A DNA stretch of 6,486 nucleotides from Candidatus Nomurabacteria bacterium (GTDB lineage: Bacteria > Patescibacteriota > Minisyncoccia > Phycocordibacterales > UBA9973). Below the pieces are notes generated by a model. It ran no database searches. It saw only the letters and a list, made by a program, of their open reading frames with translations, and was not told the DNA's origin. Where the stretch lies: assembly GCA_023267315.1 (NCBI GenBank), contig JAHFNN010000048.1, positions 1-6,486 on the forward strand. Reading direction: 5' to 3'. This document shows positions 1 to 5,842 of this stretch, piece by piece; within the stretch, counting starts at the first letter, position 1, and every line of letters starts with the position of its first letter. The position numbers and the translations under genes were made by a program.

Positions 1-613
1 CACGACGAGTAATAGGTCGGACGACATAGGTATGACCATCTGCAAATACTACTTTGAGTTCTTTTACGTAATCCTCTGTTTTTCCATAGCGAAGCGTAAG
101 CTCTCCCGCAGAATTATTTCCCACCATTCCACCCAATGCATTGATTGATTTTGATGCAGTAAAGCACGGCAATAGTAGATTTTGTTTGAGTGTTTCCACT
201 TCGAAGTCTCGATAAAAACATCCTGGCATCACGACAGCTTCGCCAGAAATCTGTACTTCTTTACTCTTCGGGAAATGCGGCTGCATGACATACGGCTTCA
301 CTTTTTCAAGCGAAATAATCGTATTCATGTATCGTGTAAAATCTAAAATAATGGAATTATTAAGTAGCCCTCCCGACATACAGGTACCTGCGGCGCGCGC
401 AGTGATTGAGAGCTCTGGATATTTATCTTTGTTTTCATACACCCATCGTACAATTCCTTCCACATCTTCCGTATCTTTTGGAAAAAGAACTACCTGCGGA
501 ATTATCTCGAACAGACTCGCATCATGGCTATATTTTTTTAGTATTTCAGGAGAAGATTCAACGTCTCCCTTAAAAAACTTTTGTATTGCACTAGAAATTT
601 CTGTGGTGTTCAT
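1..613 (-). CDS. FAD-linked oxidase, GlcD/D-lactate dehydrogenase-like (N-terminal part; runs off left edge)
   Basis: Reading from the ATG at 613 down to base 1 gives 204 open codons with no stop, so the C-terminal part lies outside the window. It matches the FAD-binding PCMH domain of the GlcD/D-lactate dehydrogenase family, flavoenzymes that oxidise 2-hydroxy acids to 2-oxo acids. Visible landmarks are a VLFPKDTEDV strand near residues 42-51 (the usual 'P.s.eeV' start of the domain), the pyrophosphate-binding loop ARAAGTCMSGG at 72-82, PGCFYRDFE at 130-138, and GGMVGNNSAGELTLRYGKT at 161-179, equivalent to the family's GGN..ENSGG..~.KYG segment. The start lies 3 bases after the aldolase stop, so the two genes are almost surely cotranscribed and perhaps translationally coupled; no Shine-Dalgarno sequence is seen. 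The family is secure. The substrate, and whether a C-terminal Fe-S domain follows, cannot be told from this fragment. Confidence 0.9.
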   Translation of the reverse strand, partial: MNTTEISSAIQKFFKGDVESSPEILKKYSHDASLFEIIPQVVLFPKDTEDVEGIVRWVYENKDKYPELSITARAAGTCMSGGLLNNSIILDFTRYMNTIISLEKVKPYVMQPHFPKSKEVQISGEAVVMPGCFYRDFEVETLKQNLLLPCFTASKSINALGGMVGNNSAGELTLRYGKTEDYVKELKVVFADGHTYVVRPITRR

Positions 614-616
614 TTT

Positions 617-1615
617 TTATTTATTTTCCGGAGTAAGTGCATCGCTATCAGCCCTTGCACGCTCAAGAAGCGCTTGTTGTGCTTGAGTTATATTATTCTG
701 ATCTTTCGCCCAAATATGCAGTGCACTATTTTGAATTGCGCGTCCGTATGAAAACGTCAGCGGCCATGGTAACGCCCCATGCGCATGCATTTCTTTCAAA
801 TTTACTGTCGCGGATTCTTCACTCTGTCCTCCTGAAAGGAAAACGATACCACCAATACCTTCAGGAACATTTTCCTTAAAACACTTGATCGTGTGCAGCG
901 CTATTTCTTTCGGTGAAGATTTGTCATTCGACAATGATCCCGGAAGCACCATACTTGTTTTTAAAATGAGACCTGGAAAAAAGACTCCTTTTTCAGAAAG
1001 ATGTGTAAACAGTGTACGAAGCACCCGCGCGGTAGCATCATATGAATCCTCAATGTTATGGTTGCCGTCCATAAGCACTTCCGGCTCAACAATCGGTACA
1101 ATACCTGCTTCTTGGCAAAGTAGTGCGTATTCAGCATGTCGCATGGAGTTTTCATGTACACAATCATTACTTGGCAAGCCACCACCAATCGAATACACTG
1201 CACGCCATTTTGCGAATGATGCACCCCAATTTTTATACTCGCTAAGCCGATCATCAAGACCCTCCAAACCTTTGGTTACTTTTTCACCTGGATGACCTGC
1301 AAAATCCTCAAGCCCACCATCAACCTTAATCCCCACTTCAATGCCATGCTTTTTCATGAGTTTGAAAAATGGTACATCACCAGCTGTCTTTTGTTTGATA
1401 GTTTCATCAACCAAAATCATCCCGCTGATATATTGTTCGATTCCTGGAGTGGTAATGATAAGTTCACGGTATGCGCGGCGAGTGTCTTCATTTGATGCGA
1501 CACCGAGCGCTTCAAATCGTTTTGTGCACGTTTCAGTACTTTCATCAATAGCTAAAATTCCTTTTGGAAATTCGACAAGCTTTGCGACTGTCTCAATCAA
1601 ATGTTGTTTATCCAT
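617..1615 (-). CDS. Fructose-bisphosphate aldolase, class I
   Basis: This 332-residue protein is a full-length class I (Schiff-base) aldolase, which reversibly splits fructose 1,6-bisphosphate into glyceraldehyde 3-phosphate and dihydroxyacetone phosphate in the cytoplasm. It resembles the animal/plant-type enzyme throughout. Catalytic residues can be placed by motif: Asp24 in GILAIDEST, Lys97 in GIKVD, Lys136 and Arg138 in FAKWR, Glu177 and Glu179 in IVEPEVL, the Schiff-base Lys219 in LILKTSMV, the phosphate loop FLSGGQS at 259-265 and Arg292 in TFSYGRA. These correspond to rabbit Asp33, Lys107, Lys146, Arg148, Glu187, Glu189, Lys229 and Arg303. The motif around the Schiff-base lysine is KTSMV rather than the common KPNMV, and the C-terminal tail ends in PENK without the terminal tyrosine of the vertebrate enzymes. 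The ATG at 1615 fits the family N-terminus; an upstream overlapping ATG is out of frame. The gene leads a two-gene operon with the FAD oxidase. Confidence 0.96.
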   Translation of the reverse strand: MDKQHLIETVAKLVEFPKGILAIDESTETCTKRFEALGVASNEDTRRAYRELIITTPGIEQYISGMILVDETIKQKTAGDVPFFKLMKKHGIEVGIKVDGGLEDFAGHPGEKVTKGLEGLDDRLSEYKNWGASFAKWRAVYSIGGGLPSNDCVHENSMRHAEYALLCQEAGIVPIVEPEVLMDGNHNIEDSYDATARVLRTLFTHLSEKGVFFPGLILKTSMVLPGSLSNDKSSPKEIALHTIKCFKENVPEGIGGIVFLSGGQSEESATVNLKEMHAHGALPWPLTFSYGRAIQNSALHIWAKDQNNITQAQQALLERARADSDALTPENK

Positions 1616-1656
1616 CCCATTAGAAGCAGTCCGCGGTCAGAAGACCGAAATTCTGC
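1616..1656 (-). promoter_or_regulatory. Nested stem-loop in the aldolase leader
   Basis: Just upstream of the aldolase ATG the minus strand can fold into CGGTC-TTCT-GACCG (1647-1634), enclosed by an outer GCAG/CTGC pair (1656-1653 with 1629-1626). A competing helix, CAGAA (1655-1651) with TTCTG (1642-1638), uses part of the same bases, so the two folds exclude each other. This could be an RNA control element or simply part of the repeat in which it sits. No known riboswitch is recognised, and the aldolase promoter cannot be picked with confidence in the AT-rich stretch 1657-1715. Confidence 0.35.
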
Positions 1657-1733
1657 AACATTATTTTTTTAATTTTTATCAATCTTTTCATTATCTAATT
1701 TTACTTATATAAATTACCGCGTGCTCTAACGGG
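1616..1733. repeat. 118-bp non-coding segment bounded by imperfect inverted repeats
   Basis: The left arm (1616-1637, plus strand) starts CCCATTAGAAGCA and ends CGCGGT. The right arm (1733-1716, minus strand) reads CCCGTTAGAGCACGCGGT. They align over their whole length apart from one mismatch and small gaps. Between them lies an AT-rich stretch without a gene, which must hold the aldolase promoter. The arrangement resembles a small non-autonomous element or a pair of inverted protein-binding sites. No target-site duplication is visible, and the left arm abuts the aldolase start codon. Confidence 0.45.
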
Positions 1734-1763
1734 ACAGGTATTTATGAAATCATTATATCAATA

Positions 1764-1818
1764 CACAAGAAAAGAAACAAAAAGAAAGGCCCCTTCATGC
1801 TTTCGCAATCAGGGACCT
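1764..1818 (-). terminator. Intrinsic terminator of the lipoprotein gene
   Basis: On the minus strand AGGTCCC (1818-1812) pairs with GGGGCCT (1793-1787) with a single mismatch. Inside this stem a further TGC-GAAA-GCA helix (1807-1798) is capped by a GNRA-type tetraloop. The hairpin is followed directly by the T-rich run TTTCTTTTTGTTTCTTTTC (1786-1768). It begins 23 bases after the lipoprotein stop codon and separates that gene from the aldolase operon downstream. Confidence 0.8.
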
Positions 1819-1840
1819 AAACCAAATGATTTCACAATTA

Positions 1841-2407
1841 CTACTTAACTTTACGACCCTTTTCCACTTTTGTCTGAGTGTCTTTAAAGAGTAATGAATC
1901 TTTATCAACATTCAACCAATCATCGCCGCTCATAACCCAAAACTTATCATTGCCATACTTTATGCGAGGATAGCTTTGTCCGTCTGTGGCTTTTTCTTGG
2001 AAATAAAGAAGATGAAATTTATCATCATTCCTTAATTCAAAAGTGAGAAGTAATGTTGGATCTTCTGAGAAGCAAACTGTCATTTGACCATTCTTAGGGA
2101 ATCCCATAATCTCACCTTCAGTTCCGGCATGAATGATAACTTGATTCTTCTTCAGTGAGTCAATATCTACAATCTTTCCATCAACAACGTTTGTTGAATG
2201 GAATACATGATTTTTTTCTAACACTAAATCGTTAGCGTTGTAGACTTGAGTTCTCTTCAATCTTTTTTCAAGATTTTTTTCCTTGATAAGCTGATCGGTA
2301 AGTGGAATAAGATTCTTTTGTGATTGCTCCATTTCGTTCAATGGAACGCAAGATGTAGCAAACAATGTAATTGCGATAATAACGATGTAAAGAGCTGATT
2401 TTTTCAT
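1841..2407 (-). CDS. Predicted lipoprotein of unknown function
   Basis: This 188-residue protein starts with a typical signal sequence: MKK, a hydrophobic stretch from about residue 5 to 17, then LFATSC, with Cys20 as the likely lipidated residue. The lipobox is imperfect because alanine, not leucine, is at -3. Residues 25-55 are charged and probably helical (an EKNLEKRLKRTQ segment). From about 58 onward the protein looks like a small beta-rich domain, with alternating strands such as KNQVIIHAGTEGEIMGF, MTVCFSEDPTLLLTFEL and KFHLLYFQE, and it ends in a lysine-rich tail. An SH3-like barrel is possible, but no family is recognised. It is a single-gene unit with its own promoter, operator-like repeat and terminator, so it is probably controlled separately from its metabolic neighbours. 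The reading frame and secretion signal are well supported; the function is unknown. Confidence 0.88.
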   Translation of the reverse strand: MKKSALYIVIIAITLFATSCVPLNEMEQSQKNLIPLTDQLIKEKNLEKRLKRTQVYNANDLVLEKNHVFHSTNVVDGKIVDIDSLKKNQVIIHAGTEGEIMGFPKNGQMTVCFSEDPTLLLTFELRNDDKFHLLYFQEKATDGQSYPRIKYGNDKFWVMSGDDWLNVDKDSLLFKDTQTKVEKGRKVK

Positions 2408-2441
2408 GACTGTATATATGATTAAGGATTAACTGATTTCC

Positions 2442-2467
2442 GGGTATATTTTACCATACTTATACCC
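2442..2467. promoter_or_regulatory. Operator-like inverted repeat over the lipoprotein promoter
   Basis: GGGTATA (2442-2448) and TATACCC (2461-2467) form a perfect 7-bp inverted repeat with a 12-base spacer, so the half-site centres are 19 bases apart. It covers the -10 box and most of the spacer of the lipoprotein promoter, where a dimeric repressor would block RNA polymerase. It could also fold as a hairpin in DNA, but the spacing and position favour a protein-binding site. The regulator is not in the window. Confidence 0.5.
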
Positions 2468-2477
2468 ACTTTGTCAA
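2448..2477 (-). promoter_or_regulatory. Sigma70-type promoter of the lipoprotein gene
   Basis: On the minus strand a perfect -35 TTGACA (2477-2472) is followed after 18 bases by -10 TAAAAT (2453-2448). Transcription would start near 2441, giving a leader of about 34 bases before the ATG at 2407. No clear Shine-Dalgarno sequence is present in that leader. Confidence 0.8.
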
Positions 2478-2490
2478 TACCTATAAAACC

Positions 2491-2560
2491 CTTATTTCGA
2501 CGAGCGAGGAGCGGGTGAAGGTACACATTCACCACGTCCGAGTCGAAGTCGAAATATAAG
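2491..2560. repeat. Large REP-like imperfect palindrome between divergent genes
   Basis: Outer arms CTTATTTCGAC (2491-2501) and GTCGAAATATAAG (2548-2560) pair with a 2-base bulge. An inner perfect stem GGTGAA (2514-2519)/TTCACC (2528-2533) closes an 8-base loop, and the stretches between are purine-rich and only partly complementary. The segment is more GC-rich than the flanking AT-rich DNA. It lies upstream of both divergent promoters, so it is not expected in either mRNA and is unlikely to be their terminator. A REP/MITE-like element or a regulatory or structural site is more likely. Confidence 0.6.
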
Positions 2561-2581
2561 AGTTAATGCTGCTTTTATTTT

Positions 2582-2610
2582 AGGTCAAAAAATAGCCAAT
2601 ATGCTACAAT
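2582..2610 (+). promoter_or_regulatory. Extended -10 promoter of the PfkB kinase gene (leaderless)
   Basis: TGCTACAAT (2602-2610) is an extended -10 element. A weak -35 AGGTCA (2582-2587, three of six consensus bases) lies 17 bases upstream of it. The last base of the -10 is only 6 bases before the ATG at 2617, so transcription is predicted to begin at or next to the start codon. No ribosome binding site is present, as expected for a leaderless mRNA. Confidence 0.65.
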
Positions 2611-2616
2611 TTTGAC

Positions 2617-3609
2617 ATGGATACTCAATATGATTTTTTAGCTATCGGTGACATTGTCACTGAGCCGTTTATTCGATTAAAAGAAGCTGAAGCCTACTGT
2701 GACCTCGATCAAGAGAACTGTAAGCTCTGCATGCGTTTCGGCGACAAAATCCCCTACGAATCAGCAACTCTCTGTCGTGGTGTGGGTAATAGCGCCAATG
2801 CTGCAGTATCTGCTGCACGCTTAGGGCTCAAATCTGCCCTCTTCGCGTATATCGGTGATGATGAAATCGGCAAAGGAAATATTGAAGAATTAAAAATGAA
2901 TAACGTAAGTACGGATCTCATGCAGACAACTCCTGGAATGCAGTCAAACTACCACTACGTACTTTGGTACGATGTTGAACGCACCATCCTTGTGAAGCAC
3001 ACCGAATTCCCATATGCGATACCAAAAGATATGCCGGCGCCAAAATGGATCTACCTTTCGTCACTTGCTTCAAACTCTGGACCATTTCATATCGAAATTG
3101 CTGAATACCTAAAATCACACCCTGAAGTGAAGCTCGCCTTCCAGCCAGGAACATTTCAGATGCGACTCGGTACCGATACACTCAAAGATATTTACGCACG
3201 GACTGAAATATTTTTCTGCAATTTCGAAGAAGCAAAGCGGATTTTAAAAACTACGGAAGAAGATAAAATTCAGCTCATGCAGATGATTCACAATTTGGGT
3301 CCAAAACTAGTCATTGTCACTGACGGCATCAAAGGAGCATACGCCTACGATGGAAAGGATGCGTGGTTCATGCCAGTCTATCCTCATGAACCGTTTGAAC
3401 GCACTGGCGCTGGTGACGCATTCTCCTCCACCCTCACCTCTGCTATCGCAAAAGGAATGTCATTGCAAGATGCCTTACTCTGGGCACCAATCAATTCGAT
3501 GTCTGTCGTAAACTACATTGGCGCACAGAAAGGATTGCTTACTGAAGAAGCTCTCAAGGAATATTTGGCAAAAGCACCAGCAGATTATAAGCCTAAGAAA
3601 ATTAACTAG
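2617..3609 (+). CDS. PfkB-family (ribokinase-like) carbohydrate or nucleoside kinase
   Basis: This 330-residue protein has the length and both signatures of the PfkB/ribokinase family, cytoplasmic kinases that transfer phosphate from ATP to a sugar, sugar phosphate or nucleoside. The N-terminal region reads FLAIGDIVTEPFI at 7-19, then RGVGNSANAAVSAARLG at 54-70, the substrate-side signature, with GVGN in place of the usual GGKG. The C-terminal signature ERTGAGDAF at 261-269 forms the anion hole and carries the catalytic base Asp267. An insertion with a CKLC pair (35-38) precedes the first signature; Cys28 and Cys53 are nearby, but zinc binding is only a guess. Substrate cannot be decided from sequence: fructose-phosphate, ribose and adenosine kinases all share these motifs. 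It is the first gene of a three-gene plus-strand group, with the next ATG 2 bases after its stop. Aldolase and transketolase nearby favour a sugar-phosphate substrate, but this is weak evidence. Confidence 0.93.
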   Translation: MDTQYDFLAIGDIVTEPFIRLKEAEAYCDLDQENCKLCMRFGDKIPYESATLCRGVGNSANAAVSAARLGLKSALFAYIGDDEIGKGNIEELKMNNVSTDLMQTTPGMQSNYHYVLWYDVERTILVKHTEFPYAIPKDMPAPKWIYLSSLASNSGPFHIEIAEYLKSHPEVKLAFQPGTFQMRLGTDTLKDIYARTEIFFCNFEEAKRILKTTEEDKIQLMQMIHNLGPKLVIVTDGIKGAYAYDGKDAWFMPVYPHEPFERTGAGDAFSSTLTSAIAKGMSLQDALLWAPINSMSVVNYIGAQKGLLTEEALKEYLAKAPADYKPKKIN

Positions 3610-3611
3610 CC

Positions 3612-4271
3612 ATGAATATGCAGGAAAATTTTAATGGTAAAAATATCAGAGAAAATTCTTCTTACGATCCAGTAAAACAGGAGAAAATTATTGATGATCT
3701 GATCAAAAATACCGAGATCCTTGATAATGAAGTAAAATCACTTTCTGACGACATTCTCGTTTGGAATAACACTCATTCTGAGCCAATTGGTGGAGAAGCA
3801 AATGTGGGACTTCAGAATTTTGGTGTTGAATTGATGGACCATATCAATCATATCTATGACATTTTAAAAAAACGAGACGAAGAAGTCGGAAAGGTTAAAG
3901 ATAAGGCTAAGGAACTCCAAGTTAAAATGAATTCAGTTGCCATGAGCCTCTCCCATATATATCCAGAGGTTACAAACACAGAAATTAGCTTGAATGATGA
4001 AGCTGAACTACGAAATCATTTTAAACTGATGGATGAAAAAGATCGATTGGAAAATAAAAACCTGCAACATATACAAAAGAAAAAGGAGTTATTTGTATCC
4101 ATGGAACAAATAGAGAAAAAATATAAAACTGCAACTGAAGAGTTAAAGAAAATTAAAGAACTTGCTAAAAATCTTGAAGGTATGAAGAAGGCAGATAAAA
4201 GTAGTGTTACCTATATAGAAAAGACTAAAGCCCATCTCGATAAAAAAGACCAAGATGTATACCTAAATTAG
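3612..4271 (+). CDS. Unrecognised cytoplasmic coiled-coil protein
   Basis: This 219-residue, lysine- and glutamate-rich protein has no signal peptide or membrane segment. Long charged helices with heptad-like spacing are visible at about 20-45, 75-112 and 130-210; the last is the longest and looks like a continuous coiled coil (LENKNLQHIQKKKELF and onward). A short loop with WNNTHSEPIGGEAN at 51-64 separates the first two helices. No family is recognised. The ATG at 3612 is 2 bases after the kinase stop codon; an in-frame ATG at 3618 is an alternative start, and neither has a Shine-Dalgarno sequence. The tight spacing says it is cotranscribed with the kinase, but no functional link follows from that. 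It is more AT-rich than the kinase gene. Confidence 0.85.
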   Translation: MNMQENFNGKNIRENSSYDPVKQEKIIDDLIKNTEILDNEVKSLSDDILVWNNTHSEPIGGEANVGLQNFGVELMDHINHIYDILKKRDEEVGKVKDKAKELQVKMNSVAMSLSHIYPEVTNTEISLNDEAELRNHFKLMDEKDRLENKNLQHIQKKKELFVSMEQIEKKYKTATEELKKIKELAKNLEGMKKADKSSVTYIEKTKAHLDKKDQDVYLN

Positions 4272-4294
4272 TAATAGTTATTAAATATATAAAT

Positions 4295-4729
4295 ATGAAA
4301 GAATCTGCCCCAATTGGTGCCGGCGACGGCACCGCAAAAATAGTCAATGAAGATACTGTTCGCAAGGAAGCTGCACTGCAAATAAAGCGAGACCTAATGG
4401 ATCTTTCTTTAACTGAATCTGATCGCACAAAAATTGAAGCGAAAACGAATCAATTACTCAATAACGCTGATAGTGCTCGATATCGTTACCGAAAAGAAAT
4501 TGCGGACATTGTGAAATATATGGATATTCTAAAAGCGGAAGCGGCCGAGCATGGATTTGATATTGAGAACGATAAAGAATTGGTTCTCAAAGATCCAAAA
4601 CAAGAATCTTCAGCAGAACAAAAAGAACTTATGGAACTTAAAGCAGATTGGGCTCGAAAAAGTGCGGCCAAGAAAAAACTGGAAGAGAAAATAAACATCC
4701 AAAATGATTTTCTAAAATATAAAAACTAA
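4295..4729 (+). CDS. Unrecognised helical protein, 144 residues
   Basis: A charged, probably all-helical protein without signal peptide or membrane segment. The first 18 residues (MKESAPIGAGDGTAKIVN) look flexible. They are followed by helices at about 20-60 and 62-88 and a C-terminal coiled-coil stretch at about 105-140 (EQKELMELKADWARKSAAKK). No family is recognised. It resembles the preceding coiled-coil gene in composition and follows it after 23 AT-rich bases, so the two may act together or be cotranscribed. The gap holds TATATAAAT-like sequence that could add a weak promoter. The stop codon lies inside the palindrome that closes this gene group. Confidence 0.82.
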   Translation: MKESAPIGAGDGTAKIVNEDTVRKEAALQIKRDLMDLSLTESDRTKIEAKTNQLLNNADSARYRYRKEIADIVKYMDILKAEAAEHGFDIENDKELVLKDPKQESSAEQKELMELKADWARKSAAKKKLEEKINIQNDFLKYKN

Positions 4730-4745
4730 ATTTAATTTAGTTTTT
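4721..4745. terminator. AT-only palindrome, likely bidirectional terminator between convergent genes
   Basis: A perfect 25-base palindrome has 12-base arms starting AAAAACTAAATT and a single central base. It ends in a T run on either strand, contains the stop codon of the 4295 gene and the stop codon of the transketolase relic on the other strand, and lies where two convergent operons meet. Its stem has only one G-C pair, so it is a weak hairpin and termination is an inference from position and form. Confidence 0.55.
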
Positions 4746-4847
4746 ACGCGATAACACTCTTTTCACCGCATCTTTGATTCCATTTACTCCGAGCCCATAA
4801 TGCTCGATGGGTTCTTTAGGAGCCTGCCCCGTACAACTTCCAGTTAA
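4737..4847 (-). pseudogene. Relic of a second transketolase C-terminus
   Basis: Downstream of the intact transketolase subunit gene, in a different frame, the minus strand reads GQAPKEPIEHYGLGVNGIKD followed by AVKRVLSRKN and a TAA stop. The intact protein ends GQSGTPEQLLMHYGLDV...AAVKKVLARKNS, so the two are clearly homologous tails (shared GQ, HYGL, AVK.VL.RKN). At DNA level the last 65 bases are about 60 percent identical by hand count, including an identical TTTTTACGCG at both ends. The relic frame is open for only 36 codons: it is preceded by an in-frame TAG (4850-4848) and has no start codon. It is best read as the remnant of a duplicated or replaced transketolase gene; the homologous part begins near 4826. 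Confidence 0.75.
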
Positions 4848-5842
4848 CTATTTTTACGCGCTAGAACTTTTTTTACAGCAGCGATAATTGAAGGGACATC
4901 TAGACCGTAGTGCATAAGAAGTTGTTCTGGGGTACCTGATTGACCGAATACATCTCGTATTCCCACAAACTCGATCGGTACAGGGAAATTTTGAACAAGA
5001 CATTCTGAAACAGCAGACCCCATTCCGCCAGCGATTTGATGTTCCTCTAACGTCACAACTGCGCCACACTCTTTTGCGAGCGATACAACAGCTTCTATAT
5101 CAAGTGGTTTGATTGTCGCTAGATTCATCACCTTTACGTGTGTTCCCTCTTTTTCAAGCTCTTCTGCCGCAGCTAGTGCTTTATGCACAAGTGCACCGGT
5201 TGCGATTATTCCCACCTGTGATTTCTCTTTTGATTCGTAAAAAATCTGAGCCTTACCTATTTCAAATGGTGTGTCTTCAGTAGTCATTATCGGAGTCTTC
5301 TCGCGTGCTAAGCGAATATAAGTAGGTTGCAGGGTCTTTGCCGCTGCTACAGTAGCCTTTTTTGCCTCCATAGCGTCACAGGGCGAGAGTACAACCATAT
5401 TTGGTATCGTACGCAGTATTGCAATATCTTCGAGCGCCTGGTGCGTTCCTCCATCAGGTCCTACTGATATTCCAGCATGAGAACCAGCGATTTTCACGGG
5501 ACGATTATTGTACGCAATTGTCGTACGGATCTGTTCCCAATTGCGCCCTGGAGAAAACATCGCATATGAAGACATGAATGGAATCTTTCCCATTGCTGCC
5601 ATGCCCGAAGCAACTGTTGCAAGATTTTGTTCAGCCACACCAATCTCTACAAAGCGTTCTGGATATTTCTCAGCAAAGAGATTCATTTTTGTCGACTCAG
5701 TTAGATCAGCACAGAGCGCGACAACATTTTTATCTGCATCTCCAGCAGTAACGAGTCCTTCACCGAATCCCTGGCGGATTGGAGTCTGAGCAACGTCTTT
5801 CTCAAAAAGTTTTTGATTTAATTTTAAATTAGGATTGAGCAT
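4844..5842 (-). CDS. Transketolase, C-terminal subunit (pyrimidine-binding and C-terminal domains)
   Basis: This 332-residue protein is the second half of a split transketolase, the thiamine diphosphate enzyme that moves two-carbon units between sugar phosphates in the non-oxidative pentose phosphate pathway. The pyrimidine-binding domain occupies about 18-185: CADLTEST at 44-51, FVEIGVAEQN at 64-73 with Glu71, the residue that activates the cofactor aminopyrimidine, and SHAGISVGPDGGTHQALED at 121-139, a characteristic loop with His122 and His134. The C-terminal domain runs from about 205 to the end, with ATGALVHKAL, TIKPLD and LEEHQIAGGMGSAVSE. The partner carrying the diphosphate-binding domain is encoded by the gene ending at 6294 in the same operon. 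The ATG at 5842 overlaps the upstream small membrane protein gene by 14 bases and has no Shine-Dalgarno sequence, so translational coupling is likely. A 1-deoxyxylulose-5-phosphate synthase half was considered, but the partner's transketolase motifs decide for transketolase. Confidence 0.94.
   Translation of the reverse strand: MLNPNLKLNQKLFEKDVAQTPIRQGFGEGLVTAGDADKNVVALCADLTESTKMNLFAEKYPERFVEIGVAEQNLATVASGMAAMGKIPFMSSYAMFSPGRNWEQIRTTIAYNNRPVKIAGSHAGISVGPDGGTHQALEDIAILRTIPNMVVLSPCDAMEAKKATVAAAKTLQPTYIRLAREKTPIMTTEDTPFEIGKAQIFYESKEKSQVGIIATGALVHKALAAAEELEKEGTHVKVMNLATIKPLDIEAVVSLAKECGAVVTLEEHQIAGGMGSAVSECLVQNFPVPIEFVGIRDVFGQSGTPEQLLMHYGLDVPSIIAAVKKVLARKNS

Noticed and set aside
285..686. 133-residue plus-strand open frame across the oxidase/aldolase junction
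   Set aside because: It is antisense to two genes with strong family motifs, lacks recognisable protein features, and spans the junction of a co-directional operon.
885..1712. Plus-strand frames antisense to the aldolase
   Set aside because: They lie opposite a fully conserved enzyme whose motifs account for the sequence; they have low-complexity serine-rich translations typical of antisense shadows.
2491..2560. Rho-independent terminator for the gap between 2407 and 2617
   Set aside because: Both flanking genes point away from it, so neither transcript would reach it, and only a broken T-rich stretch follows it.
4225..4428. Minus-strand 67-residue frame over the junction of the two coiled-coil genes
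   Set aside because: It is antisense to the starts and ends of two well-formed plus-strand genes and has no promoter or family signal.
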